Assembly: GCF_007483685.1 (NCBI RefSeq)
Contig: NZ_VMKN01000001.1
Span: forward strand, 1,848,393 to 1,912,392
Length of the DNA stretch: 64,000 nucleotides
Source of the DNA: Litoribacter populi
Lineage (GTDB): Bacteria > Bacteroidota > Bacteroidia > Cytophagales > Cyclobacteriaceae
Direction of reading: 5' to 3'
Numbering within the stretch: the first letter of the stretch is position 1; every line of letters begins with the position of its first letter. Of this stretch, positions 35,905-44,539 are shown in pieces. The notes beneath the pieces were generated by a model. The model was not told where the DNA came from and did no database searches. It was given only the letters and a program-made list of their open reading frames with translations. The position numbers and the translations under genes are program-made.

Positions 35905-36749
35905 TGAGAGGTATATATAAGAAAATAGTATTATGTCTCTTTATTTCCTTCACTTCACTGGTGGGTTATGGACAAGAGATGGATTTTGAGTCTGGAGCTC
36001 CTACTCGAAGGATGTTTGATGAGCGAATGCTTTATACCAAATGGATCGTTACAAACTTTCTAACCGAGGATAAAACTTGGTTTTGGTATACCGATGTGGT
36101 GTATAGAAGGCAGAGTGGACTTGAGAATAATAATTTAATTGAGAATCCCCTAAGGTTTAGCGTGCGTCCTTTTTTTGCTAGACAGTTTGGCCGATTTACA
36201 CGAGTTCACCTTAATCCCATAGGATTATTTGTGAGTGATGCTAGATTGGGTCAACCAACTGATTTGGGTAGCCAATCAGAATATGAGTTACGTTCCACTC
36301 TTGAAATAACTCAAGATGCTTACGTGAAAAAAGCAGGGAAAGAGTGGATAAACATTACCCATCGATGGAGATTTGAAAGCAGGTGGCGAGGAGTGGTTGA
36401 ACCGATTGGACCAGATTGGAACTTTAGAACTAGATATAGAACAAGGTTCCGGATCCCATTAAATGGGAAACATTTCTATGATAACAATGTCTTTTATACC
36501 GTCAATTATCACGAACTTCATCTGGAGTTTGGACCAGGTGTACGACTTAACCAGTTCTCTCAAAATCGAAATTTTTTTGGCGTGGGATATAGATTTTGGG
36601 ATTGGGCTCGGATCGATATAGGGTACCTTCACCAGTATAATTTTAGAGGTGATGGCATGACCATAGATATGTCACGAGGTCCCATGTTTTACTTATTTAT
36701 TGACTACTTATCTAAACTTAGGATAGGAAGAGATAAGCCGAGATTATAA
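35904..36749 (+). CDS. DUF2490 outer-membrane-like protein, paralog B
   Basis: 281 residues from GTG 35904, which shares one base with the previous stop (TAGTG); a TTG at 35898 is an alternative. Signal peptide, then the same blocks as paralog A: 'FWYTDVVYRRQSGLENNNLI', 'YELRSTLEITQDAYVKKAGK', 'RFWDWARIDIGYLHQYNFRG'. Similarity runs along the whole length, which suggests functional divergence of a gene duplicate rather than decay. It is the last gene of the operon; about 80 bases separate it from the WrbA gene, which has its own apparent upstream region. Confidence 0.82.
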   Translation: MRGIYKKIVLCLFISFTSLVGYGQEMDFESGAPTRRMFDERMLYTKWIVTNFLTEDKTWFWYTDVVYRRQSGLENNNLIENPLRFSVRPFFARQFGRFTRVHLNPIGLFVSDARLGQPTDLGSQSEYELRSTLEITQDAYVKKAGKEWINITHRWRFESRWRGVVEPIGPDWNFRTRYRTRFRIPLNGKHFYDNNVFYTVNYHELHLEFGPGVRLNQFSQNRNFFGVGYRFWDWARIDIGYLHQYNFRGDGMTIDMSRGPMFYLFIDYLSKLRIGRDKPRL

Positions 36750-36833
36750 GTTTGCCATAAACCTACTTAATATCATAACATTTATGAATATTATATGTTG
36801 TAACATTGAATTTAACCCTAATGATCCAATGTT

Positions 36834-37451
36834 ATGACACAAGTAAAAGTAGCTGTAATCTATTATACCAGCACTGGTGCTAATTATCAAATGGCCAAAT
36901 GGGCCCAGCAGGGTGCTCAGGAGACAGGAGCAGAAGTGCGCCTGCTAAAAGTAAAAGAAACCGCTCCACAGGCAGCAATTGATTCTAATGAAGCCTGGAA
37001 GAAAACGCATCAGGAACTTCAAAACGAAACCAAGGCAACCGTGGACGACCTGGTTTGGGCTGATGTGATTATTTTTAGTGTACCTACTCGATATGGTAAT
37101 GCTGCTGGCCAGTTTCAAGCCTACCTCGACCAAACTGGTGGTATCTGGGCCAATGGCAAAACCATCAATAAGGTTGTTACAGCCATGAGTTCAGCGCAAA
37201 ACCCTCACGGTGGACAAGAATCCACCATTCAATCCATATACAAAACCATGTGCCACTGGGGCTGCATCATTGTTCCTCCGGGATATTCAGATGAATCTGT
37301 TTTCGGAGCCGGAGGTAACCCATATGGATGCTCGGCCACCGTAACCCCAGGCGGAGAGATTACTACAGATAACCTTCAGCCAGCTGTTGTTCACCAAGCT
37401 AAAAGAACTATTCAGGTAGGACAATGGGTGAAGGCAGGAATGGGTGGTTAA
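36834..37451 (+). CDS. wrbA: NAD(P)H:quinone oxidoreductase, WrbA family
   Basis: 205-residue flavodoxin-like FMN enzyme. The phosphate loop is 'IYYTSTGANYQMAKWA' (about 9-24) and 'FSVPTRYGNAAGQFQAYLDQ' is the WrbA-specific FMN block, with 'GGIWANGKTINKVVTAM' and 'HGGQESTIQSIYKTMCHWG' following. In the family it reduces quinones in two-electron steps using NADH or NADPH. Length is usual and no partner genes are adjacent. It ends at a strong terminator. Confidence 0.93.
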   Translation: MTQVKVAVIYYTSTGANYQMAKWAQQGAQETGAEVRLLKVKETAPQAAIDSNEAWKKTHQELQNETKATVDDLVWADVIIFSVPTRYGNAAGQFQAYLDQTGGIWANGKTINKVVTAMSSAQNPHGGQESTIQSIYKTMCHWGCIIVPPGYSDESVFGAGGNPYGCSATVTPGGEITTDNLQPAVVHQAKRTIQVGQWVKAGMGG

Positions 37452-37460
37452 AGTTTATTG

Positions 37461-37480
37461 TTCCGCTAAAGAGCGGAACG
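37461..37480. repeat. GTTCCGCT-AAAG-AGCGGAAC intergenic hairpin
   Basis: Perfect 8-bp inverted repeat just after wrbA, within sequence rich in TTAAAC-like tracts. Similar CCGC/GCGG hairpins occur at 4796 and 9662. Confidence 0.65.
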
Positions 37481-37494
37481 GTTATAGTTTAAAA

Positions 37495-37536
37495 ACAGGG
37501 ACACTTGATTTAGTCAATTGCCCCTGTTTTTTTTCT
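37495..37536 (+). terminator. Terminator of wrbA
   Basis: AACAGGG pairs with CCCTGTT and TTGA with TCAA inside, loop TTTAG; nine T follow. Confidence 0.85.
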
Positions 37537-37568
37537 TAAACCTTAAACTTTAAACCTTAAACAATCGA

Positions 37569-38033
37569 CTATAACCCCCCTGGTATATTCGGGTCCGTTG
37601 ATCCCAAGTAACCGATGCTTAAATGATTTTGTAGACTGTCTTGGCTTTCATGAACCAATACCAAGCCATCAAGACTAAGCCATTCTTCAATAGTTGTTTG
37701 CATGCCTTGAATTTGATTGACGTTGGTGTGGCTAAGGCCTTCTCCATCTATTGGGTTCAGAGTAATTACTTCAGGCCAATCCAGGTGCTCTGAGGCATTA
37801 TTAATTGAAAGTGGGTAAGATCTACCTGCTTGGGTTCCTTCCACTTCCACTGTAATAAATATATCCCTAAGCAAGTCATTACTAATTCTCACTGTGCCCA
37901 TCACTCCGGAACTATCTACTTCAACCATATCATAGGTAACCTCAAACTGGTCCGGTACTGGGTCATCATCTGTTTCACAAGCGGAAAAACTGACTAGAAA
38001 AATAAATAGGGGTATAATGTGTAAATACTTCAT
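37569..38033 (-). CDS. Hypothetical lipoprotein
   Basis: 154 residues. Signal peptide with lipobox SFSAC (Cys19), then 'ETDDDPVPDQF', an acidic linker typical of surface-exposed lipoproteins. The mature part is strand-rich with 'GTVRISNDLLRDIFITVEVE' and 'LVLVHESQDSLQNHLSIGYL', which recalls CHRD or Cu/Zn SOD-like beta folds, but the catalytic His set is not there. Function unknown. Convergent with wrbA; about 120 bases separate it from the degenerate M48 gene, same strand. Confidence 0.72.
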   Translation of the reverse strand: MKYLHIIPLFIFLVSFSACETDDDPVPDQFEVTYDMVEVDSSGVMGTVRISNDLLRDIFITVEVEGTQAGRSYPLSINNASEHLDWPEVITLNPIDGEGLSHTNVNQIQGMQTTIEEWLSLDGLVLVHESQDSLQNHLSIGYLGSTDPNIPGGL

Positions 38034-38155
38034 GGCGAATAGTTGGTTATTCTATATTAACCCCATTCAATTGTTAAGGTTTGATAGAGAGTAGATTTTG
38101 CTTCTTTCCTCTACCCACTTAAACCCTTAATCAGGCCACTGGCCTATTCAACCTT

Positions 38156-39490
38156 TTAACTAATTCCAGTATTGTCAATCAACCGGTGCTTAAACATGAT
38201 CTGGTTGACAGATTTAAGCTCGCTGCCGACATTGGCGCCTTGTTCTTGAAGTTTGAGGAGACTGTCTCTATATGCCTGGAAGGATTTTTGGGCATTTTCT
38301 TTATCATCTTCCCTTAGATACAAAAGCCCAGCCTCCTTATCAATTTCAATCATGGGGCTTATAGCTAGGTTCTTTGCCTCATCGAGGAAACCAAGTGCTA
38401 AGGCGTTTGCTTCAGGAGTGTTGATAGTTTTACGGTAGACCTTCGAAAGGAGTAGATAGTCTTCCTCTGTGGCAAGGTGGTTGATATATAGCCTATCCAC
38501 TAAATTTAAGGCATAATCATAATTCTTCAAATGATATTCCTGCCATGCAGCGTAGCTTATTGCTCCAGAAAGGTTGGCCAAAAACCGCTCGCTGTCGTTG
38601 TCGTAAATGTCTGAGTTGCTCGAAAGGTAAGTTCTGGCGATAGAGGCGGCGAGCTCAAACTGTTCTAAGGAGTATTTGGCTCCTATGTTTTGGAGTATTC
38701 CAGCAGAAATGAATTGGGCGGAAATACCAAGGTCCAAGGCATCGTAGGCATCAAAGTATGTCCCATGTTTGGAGTTGCTGTAGCCCATGGCCGCAGCCGA
38801 AGCAAAAGTGAACACATTGCCCCACATATTAGCTCTTCTTTCAGCTTTAATCGCTTTTTTGAAGTTGACCAGATTGTGTTCCAATACTACATTTGATACT
38901 CTTTCAGTAAGTAAGTTGACAAGTTCCTCCTCATTATTAATTTGGGCAAGTTGGGCCGTAGTTATTACGATCATGCCATTGTCAAAGGCAAAAGACTCTG
39001 GAGTCACTGACTTGATCACGATGATACTGAGGTTCCTGTGCCGGTGTTTAATGAGGTCTTCTGGAAAGATTTTGAAGGTCAACTGGTAGAGGTAGTCCAT
39101 CAGCAGATCATCTTCAAAGATCATGTTGTTGTTTTTGGCGTTGGAAAAGTATTCCATGGCCTCTTGGTGGAGGTCATCCCGTAGGTCCTTATCCCAACCA
39201 TCTTTCTTTATCTCTGCGCCACGGTTCTCAAACCAAGCATTTTCCCAGAAGTTGAAGTTAGTAGGAAGTAATTGAACGCGGTCTTGTGAAACGAAATAAA
39301 ATGCCTGATTTTCTCCTTGGATAAAATACTGGTGTTTTTTACCGACAGGTTTTTGTCCATAGATAGGGATAGTGTCACCTACTCGATGTGGAAGGACCTC
39401 TCCTTTGACCACGCCCCATGCGGCAAGCTGGGCGAAGGAAGATTGGGAAATGATGATAAAGGCTAGGAAGGATAAAAGTGTTTTTTTCAT
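38156..39490 (-). CDS. M48-like exported protein with a degenerate HExxH motif
   Basis: 444 residues from the ATG at 39490, which gives a clear signal peptide ('MKKTLLSFLAFIIISQSSFA'); an upstream start at 39607 would add 39 residues before it. The middle has the M48 layout: 'PESFAFDNGMIVITTAQLAQ' then 'NNEEELVNLLTERVSNVVLE', where active M48 proteins have HExxH. Here residues 195-199 read TERVS, so both His ligands are gone and only the Glu remains. The C-terminal part is helical and TPR-like. Probably a non-catalytic relative acting in the periplasm; last gene of the accC-DUF1015-maf series. Confidence 0.72.
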   Translation of the reverse strand: MKKTLLSFLAFIIISQSSFAQLAAWGVVKGEVLPHRVGDTIPIYGQKPVGKKHQYFIQGENQAFYFVSQDRVQLLPTNFNFWENAWFENRGAEIKKDGWDKDLRDDLHQEAMEYFSNAKNNNMIFEDDLLMDYLYQLTFKIFPEDLIKHRHRNLSIIVIKSVTPESFAFDNGMIVITTAQLAQINNEEELVNLLTERVSNVVLEHNLVNFKKAIKAERRANMWGNVFTFASAAAMGYSNSKHGTYFDAYDALDLGISAQFISAGILQNIGAKYSLEQFELAASIARTYLSSNSDIYDNDSERFLANLSGAISYAAWQEYHLKNYDYALNLVDRLYINHLATEEDYLLLSKVYRKTINTPEANALALGFLDEAKNLAISPMIEIDKEAGLLYLREDDKENAQKSFQAYRDSLLKLQEQGANVGSELKSVNQIMFKHRLIDNTGIS

Positions 39491-39576
39491 AATCTGCTTT
39501 TTATATGCAGCTCTAAGATATGAAAAAAGAATTAAATAGTTTGGATGGTTTATCTTTAAACCCATCATCCAGGCAA

Positions 39577-39597
39577 CAATTTCCCAAAGGGAAATTG
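39577..39597. repeat. CAATTTCCC-AAA-GGGAAATTG hairpin
   Basis: Perfect 9-bp inverted repeat in the 120 bases between maf and the M48-like gene, flanked by TTTAAACCC and TTCAACCCTTC. Confidence 0.65.
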
Positions 39598-39611
39598 CCC
39601 GATTCAACCCT

Positions 39612-40187
39612 TCAACTCCAGTTTTTCAACTCCCGATACACCAAATGCACTGGAAGTCCCATGACGGTGTAGAAGCTGCCTATGATCTTGTCGACCCCTA
39701 CGTAGCCTATCCATTCTTGGATGCCATAAGCGCCTGCCTTATCGAAGGGACGGTAACGTTCGATGTAATAATCGATCTCCGCATCGTTGAGCTCTGCAAA
39801 ATGAACTTGGGTCACATCATCAAAGCTGATGGTTTTGTGTTGATCCATCATACATACGCCAGTGATAACCCTGTGGATGCGCCCTGATAGGTTTTTGATC
39901 ATCTGATGGGCATGTTCTCGGGAGGCTGGTTTTTCAAGGATCCTTTGGTCGGTAATTACCACGGTGTCAGAAGTGATAATGAGGTCATCCACCTTCATGC
40001 CGGAGCGGAAAGCTTCGGCCTTTTTCCTGGCGAGGTATTCCGCTACTTTTTCATGGGGCAGCTCGGGTGGATAGGACTCGTCGGTATTTTTGGATTTTAC
40101 CTGAAATGAAATATCCAATCCTTTAAGTAACTCTTGCCTCCTCGGTGACTTGGAAGCTAGAATTATGTTTTTATCCAAAATCAACAT
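39612..40187 (-). CDS. maf: Maf-family nucleoside-triphosphate pyrophosphatase
   Basis: 191 residues. 'IILASKSPRRQELLKGLDI' is the Maf signature, with 'IITSDTVVITDQRILEKPAS', 'VITGVCMMDQ' and 'DKAGAYGIQEWIGYVGVDKI' following in order. In the family it hydrolyses dTTP, UTP and modified nucleotides and has been linked to septum formation. It starts 3 bases after the DUF1015 stop, so it is translated with that gene. Confidence 0.95.
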   Translation of the reverse strand: MLILDKNIILASKSPRRQELLKGLDISFQVKSKNTDESYPPELPHEKVAEYLARKKAEAFRSGMKVDDLIITSDTVVITDQRILEKPASREHAHQMIKNLSGRIHRVITGVCMMDQHKTISFDDVTQVHFAELNDAEIDYYIERYRPFDKAGAYGIQEWIGYVGVDKIIGSFYTVMGLPVHLVYRELKNWS

Positions 40188-40190
40188 GAC

Positions 40191-41516
40191 CTAAAGACTG
40201 CTTATGGTGTTCACATTTTTTTCAAATAGCTCATAGGGAAACTCAAAGTCCTCCTGTAGGATGGAACCGAAAATCAAACCCGACAAGGCTTTTGGATAGA
40301 AGTAAGTGGATTTTTGGGGCATCACCGAACCACTTTCACATACCCTCATAACCTCCTTCATCGATATTTCTTTGGTGATCACGGCAAAATCCGCTTCTCC
40401 TTTGGAAATCTTTAGGTGGCAACGGCTTAGATTTCGCTCGTAGTCGATCTGGTCCGAGAATCGTTGTTCTTCCATTGGAATACCCAGAATTCTTTCAATG
40501 AAGAAGAAATGCAAAATAGAAAGATCTAGGTTTTTGACAGCATCCGGAAGGTCATGGGTGAATTCCACAAACTTTTCAGGCTTCAGTCTGATTTTATATG
40601 CTGCTTCGGTAAAGATTAGTCCAAAAGCCCACTGCTTGTGCAATATCAACTCCTCAATTTCCTGAGGGTCATTGAGAGTCTTGATAATAAAGTCCTTTTC
40701 CAAGCGGGAAAGTATTTCTTCTTCGGAAAGGTTAAGGTTTTGGAAAACCCTATGGGTGGGCAATATCCTCAAATCCTTAGTTTCTGCATTGGTGAGGTAC
40801 ATCATGTGATAGTTGTAAGCCTCATTTCCGTTATGAGAAGGATTGTTCGCCATCATCTCCTTGCGATAGGAGAGGGCCCCCTCATATCGATGGTGACCGT
40901 CGGCTAGTATGATTTTCTTTTCCCGAAGGGTATGGATAAACTCAGATATAATCCTGGCGTCATGTATCACACCTAGTTTTTCTCTAACGCCTTGATAATC
41001 CTCTATGTCGTAAAGTGGATCTGTTATGGCTTGGTCCATATACTTTTCGAGTACATGTTCAGGGTCAGTATATAACCCGTGAGTTGGGCTTGACTGAAAA
41101 CCTGTTTCCTTCAAAAGTTCAATTCGGTCATTTACTGCCTTGGCAATAGTGTTTTCATGACGGAGTATAATTTTCTCGTCCCAATCATAGGCTTTAATAT
41201 TAATGATAAAGCCTTTGCGGCACATTTCACGCTCCTGACCAGGGAGGCGGAAGTATTGGTAATATACATAGATACCTGGGATGCGGTCTTGCTGGATCAC
41301 CCCATTACTTTTCCATGATTCCAAGGTGAATTTGGCCTGCTGAGCAGGGTTAGGACCTTTAGGTACGGAAAGGTGTATACTGTTGTGTGGGTTTTTGTAT
41401 AAAGCTTCCCTTTGCTTGGGCGATACGACATCAAATAGCGGTGAAGACAGCTCCTCTATTTGGGAGTTGAGTCCGGTACTGTATCGCCAAGCTTTAATAG
41501 GTAGGATTTCAGCCAT
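40191..41516 (-). CDS. DUF1015 family protein
   Basis: 441 residues, cytosolic. Conserved DUF1015 blocks: 'PIKAWRYSTGL', 'SSPLFDVVSPKQREALYKNP', 'IILADGHHRYEGALSYRKEM' and 'MMYLTNAETKDLRILPTHRV'. The HHRYE motif is characteristic. Its activity is not settled; some members act in serine phosphorylation and others are unknown. It overlaps accC by 8 bases and precedes maf by 3 bases, so it is probably co-expressed with both. Confidence 0.92.
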   Translation of the reverse strand: MAEILPIKAWRYSTGLNSQIEELSSPLFDVVSPKQREALYKNPHNSIHLSVPKGPNPAQQAKFTLESWKSNGVIQQDRIPGIYVYYQYFRLPGQEREMCRKGFIINIKAYDWDEKIILRHENTIAKAVNDRIELLKETGFQSSPTHGLYTDPEHVLEKYMDQAITDPLYDIEDYQGVREKLGVIHDARIISEFIHTLREKKIILADGHHRYEGALSYRKEMMANNPSHNGNEAYNYHMMYLTNAETKDLRILPTHRVFQNLNLSEEEILSRLEKDFIIKTLNDPQEIEELILHKQWAFGLIFTEAAYKIRLKPEKFVEFTHDLPDAVKNLDLSILHFFFIERILGIPMEEQRFSDQIDYERNLSRCHLKISKGEADFAVITKEISMKEVMRVCESGSVMPQKSTYFYPKALSGLIFGSILQEDFEFPYELFEKNVNTISSL

Positions 41517-43011
41517 TTTTGAGTCTGTTTTTCCAATTGGAGTTTACACTTGCTGTGCCACTCTCCACTTTTTGGTGTTTGGGTTTCTGTTGTTCCAATA
41601 AAAATACACCTGCCGCTGCTAAGAGGTTCTGTTCTTCAGGAGTAAAAGCTTCTTCCAGTTTTTCAGGAGAGAAATGCTTTTCTACAAATTTGGTATCGAA
41701 ATCACCGCTGACAAATGCATCGTGTTCCAACACAAACTTGCAGAAAGGCAAAGTGGTTTCAATTCCGGTGATTTGATATTCATCTATGGCTCTGACCATT
41801 CTGCCGATTGCCTTTTCACGAGTCTCCCCATGAGTGACAAGTTTGGCAATCATGGGATCATAATAAATCGGGATGTCCATGCCTTGTTCAAAACCATCAT
41901 CCACGCGGATACCAGGGCCTTGAGGTCTCTGATAAGTCACCAGCTTTCCGATATCAGGAAGGAAATTGTTTTTAGGATCTTCTGCATAAACCCTCACTTC
42001 TACGGAATGGCCGTTGATTTTGAGGTCATCCTGTTGGAAGGAAATTGGCTGGCCTTCAGCGATTAGGATTTGTTCTTTCACGAGGTCAATCCCGGTGATA
42101 AGTTCGGTGACAGGATGTTCCACCTGCAGTCGGGTGTTCATCTCCAGGAAGTAAAAGTCGAGGTTTTCATCCACGATAAATTCCACGGTTCCTGCACCAT
42201 AATAGTTACAAGCTCTTGCGACAGCTACGGCAGCCTCTCCCATGGCTTGGCGCTTTTCTTCGTTGACCACTGCAGATGGGGCTTCCTCGATCACTTTTTG
42301 GTGACGACGCTGTACGGAACACTCTCTTTCGAAAAGGTGTACGATATTGCCATGCTGGTCTCCCAACACTTGGATTTCAATGTGTCGTGGAGAAGTGATA
42401 AATTTCTCTATAAATACGGCTCCATCACCAAAAGCAGATACCGCCTCGGAAATGGCACGTTGCATCTGCTCTTCAAATTCTTCCTCGTTTTCGACCACAC
42501 GCATACCTTTACCGCCTCCGCCTGCACTGGCTTTAATCAGGATAGGGTATCCAATCTCTGCTGCTGTCTTTTTCGCCTCAGGGATATCGTCGATTGCCTC
42601 TTCGGTGCCTGGCACCATAGGGATGTCATATTTGCTGACAGCCTGCTTTGCGGCAAGTTTACTTCCCATCACCTGGATAGCTTCCGGAGAAGGACCGATA
42701 AAAATAAGTCCGGCTGCGGTTACCTTTTTGGCAAATTCAGCGTTTTCGGATAGAAAGCCATAGCCGGGATGGATGGCGTCCACGTTTAGCTCCTTGCACA
42801 CTTCAATAATCTTGTCGCCAAGCAGGTAGGATTGTGCAGATGGGGCAGGGCCCAGGCAGACAGCTTCATCAGCATATCTGACGTGCAGGGCATTACGGTC
42901 AGCCTCGCTATAGACGGCCACCGTCTTGATGCCCATCTCACGGGCAGTCCTCATCACCCTTAAACTTATTTCTCCTCTGTTGGCTACTAAAATTTTACTG
43001 ATTTTGCTCAT
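41509..43011 (-). CDS. accC: Biotin carboxylase
   Basis: 500 residues, the ATP-grasp subunit that carboxylates biotin on BCCP for malonyl-CoA synthesis. The N-terminus 'SKISKILVANRGEISLRVMR', the ATP-binding Gly-rich loop 'ASAGGGGKGMRVVE', 'FFLEMNTRLQVEHPVTELIT' and 'EVRVYAEDPKNNFLPDIG' are standard. A C-terminal extension of about 30 residues after 'FTPEEQNLLAAAGVFLLEQQ' exceeds the E. coli protein (449 residues). The accB gene is not in the window, so BCCP is encoded elsewhere, or this is the biotin carboxylase of another acyl-CoA carboxylase. Confidence 0.93.
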   Translation of the reverse strand: MSKISKILVANRGEISLRVMRTAREMGIKTVAVYSEADRNALHVRYADEAVCLGPAPSAQSYLLGDKIIEVCKELNVDAIHPGYGFLSENAEFAKKVTAAGLIFIGPSPEAIQVMGSKLAAKQAVSKYDIPMVPGTEEAIDDIPEAKKTAAEIGYPILIKASAGGGGKGMRVVENEEEFEEQMQRAISEAVSAFGDGAVFIEKFITSPRHIEIQVLGDQHGNIVHLFERECSVQRRHQKVIEEAPSAVVNEEKRQAMGEAAVAVARACNYYGAGTVEFIVDENLDFYFLEMNTRLQVEHPVTELITGIDLVKEQILIAEGQPISFQQDDLKINGHSVEVRVYAEDPKNNFLPDIGKLVTYQRPQGPGIRVDDGFEQGMDIPIYYDPMIAKLVTHGETREKAIGRMVRAIDEYQITGIETTLPFCKFVLEHDAFVSGDFDTKFVEKHFSPEKLEEAFTPEEQNLLAAAGVFLLEQQKPKHQKVESGTASVNSNWKNRLKNG

Positions 43012-43096
43012 GTATAGGTATGCTTAAACTAAGAATCGTACGAATTAAGCAAATAATTATGAGCTTTAGAAAGAATATTTGATTTGTAGGCTTTTT

Positions 43097-43128
43097 TTTG
43101 TTGTAACAGTCAAAATGTAGTAGTTTTG
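43097..43128 (+). promoter_or_regulatory. Consensus Bacteroidota promoter of the alpha-oxoamine synthase gene
   Basis: TTTG (43097-43100), 20 bases, TAGTTTTG (43121-43128): an exact match to TTTG-N19-21-TAnnTTTG. Transcription would start near 43134, which rules against the GTG at 43136 as the start codon and favours the TTG at 43187. Confidence 0.75.
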
Positions 43129-43186
43129 AGCGTTTGTGGACTATATTGGGTCGACAAGGAGTTATTACCTAAACCTTTTAAAAGCT

Positions 43187-44437
43187 TTGGATATATTTGA
43201 GAAATTAAATACCAATCTTGGCCCGTTGGGCAAGCATTCGGAATTGTCAGAGGGTTATTTCATGTTTCCTAAATTAGAGGGTGAAATCGCCCCTAGAATG
43301 AAATTTAAAGGCAAAGAGGTGTTGACCTGGAGTTTAAATAACTACTTGGGTCTAGCCAATCACCCTGAAATTAGGAAAGCTGATGAAGAAGCTGCCAAAA
43401 GGTGGGGAGCAGCCTACCCTATGGGGGCACGTATGATGTCTGGCAACACGGATCTGCATGAGCAGTTGGAAAATGAGTTGGCCGAGTTTGTGGGTAAGGA
43501 AAAGGCTTATCTTTTGAACTACGGTTATCAGGGAATCATGTCTGCTATCGACGCTTTAGTGGACCGCAAAGACGTGATTGTATATGATAGCGAATGCCAT
43601 GCCTGTATAATTGATGCGTTAAGAATGCATCTGGGTAAGCGATTTGTATATCCACATAACGATATGGATAGCTTTGAGAAGCAACTTCAGAGAGCTACCA
43701 AGTTGACAAACGAAACCGGAGGTGGTATCTTGGTGATTACTGAGGGCGTGTTTGGCATGACTGGCAACATGGGAAACTTGAAGGGCATAGTGGCTTTGAA
43801 AGAGAAATACCAATTCAGACTTTTGGTAGATGACGCGCATGGCTTTGGTACTATGGGAGAAACGGGTGCTGGTGCTGGTGAGGCGCAGGGTGTGCAGGAT
43901 GGTATTGATCTTTACTTCTCTACTTTTGCCAAATCTATGGCTAGCATTGGTGCGTTCATCGCCGGTGATGAGAAAATAGTACATTACTTGAAGTATAATA
44001 TGCGTTCCCAGATTTTCGCTAAATCCTTACCGATGCTGTTGGTGGAAGGAGCTTTAAAGCGTCTGGAATTGTTGAGAAATAGGCCGGAATTGAAGGCAAA
44101 CCTTTGGAAAGTGGTCAATGCACTGCAGGAAGGGTTGAAAGAAAAAGGCTTTAACCTGGGTACAACTACTTCTCCGGTGACTCCCGTGGTTCTTAACGGT
44201 ACAATAGGTGAAGCGGCTACCTTAAGCAAGGACTTGCGCGAAAACTATAATATCTTTTGTTCTGTTGTTATTTATCCTGTCATTCCTAAAGGAATGATAA
44301 TTTTGCGATTGATCCCAACTGCCGCACATACTTTGGAGGACGTGCGTGAAACTATAGCTGCCTTTGAGGCCGTTAAAGACAAGTTGACAAGTGGGTTTTA
44401 TAAAAAATCTGCCCTAGCGGTCTCCTTTGGGGAATAA
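43187..44437 (+). CDS. Alpha-oxoamine synthase (serine palmitoyltransferase / KBL / CFAT type)
   Basis: 416 residues from TTG 43187, giving the family-type start 'LDIFEKLNTNLGPLGKHSEL'. A PLP enzyme of the AOS group: 'GARMMSGNTDLHEQLENEL', 'LLVDDAHGFGTMGETGAGAG' and the PLP lysine K249 in 'YFSTFAKSMASIGAFIAG'. It condenses an acyl thioester with an amino acid. Candidate products are 3-ketosphinganine (SPT), 2-amino-3-ketobutyrate (KBL) and the cysteate adduct for sulfonolipids (CFAT). Sequence alone does not decide; sphingolipid or sulfonolipid synthesis is plausible in this phylum. Single-gene unit with a consensus promoter. Confidence 0.88.
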   Translation: MDIFEKLNTNLGPLGKHSELSEGYFMFPKLEGEIAPRMKFKGKEVLTWSLNNYLGLANHPEIRKADEEAAKRWGAAYPMGARMMSGNTDLHEQLENELAEFVGKEKAYLLNYGYQGIMSAIDALVDRKDVIVYDSECHACIIDALRMHLGKRFVYPHNDMDSFEKQLQRATKLTNETGGGILVITEGVFGMTGNMGNLKGIVALKEKYQFRLLVDDAHGFGTMGETGAGAGEAQGVQDGIDLYFSTFAKSMASIGAFIAGDEKIVHYLKYNMRSQIFAKSLPMLLVEGALKRLELLRNRPELKANLWKVVNALQEGLKEKGFNLGTTTSPVTPVVLNGTIGEAATLSKDLRENYNIFCSVVIYPVIPKGMIILRLIPTAAHTLEDVRETIAAFEAVKDKLTSGFYKKSALAVSFGE

Positions 44438-44466
44438 TTTTTATATCAAAAAATTTGGCTAGTCTG

Positions 44467-44494
44467 TTGTTTTATAAACATTTTACCTATATTC
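44467..44494 (+). promoter_or_regulatory. Candidate promoter of the histone H1-like gene
   Basis: TTG (44467-44469), 18 bases, TATATTC (44488-44494). Imperfect match; 45 bases to the ATG at 44540. Confidence 0.35.
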
Positions 44495-44539
44495 AACCAA
44501 AAATTAAACTTATCATCAACCAACAAATTAATTTTTATT

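Noticed and set aside
41674-42763. Long open frames on the plus strand opposite accC
   Set aside because: They are antisense to a well-supported gene, overlap each other in different frames and show no domain pattern.
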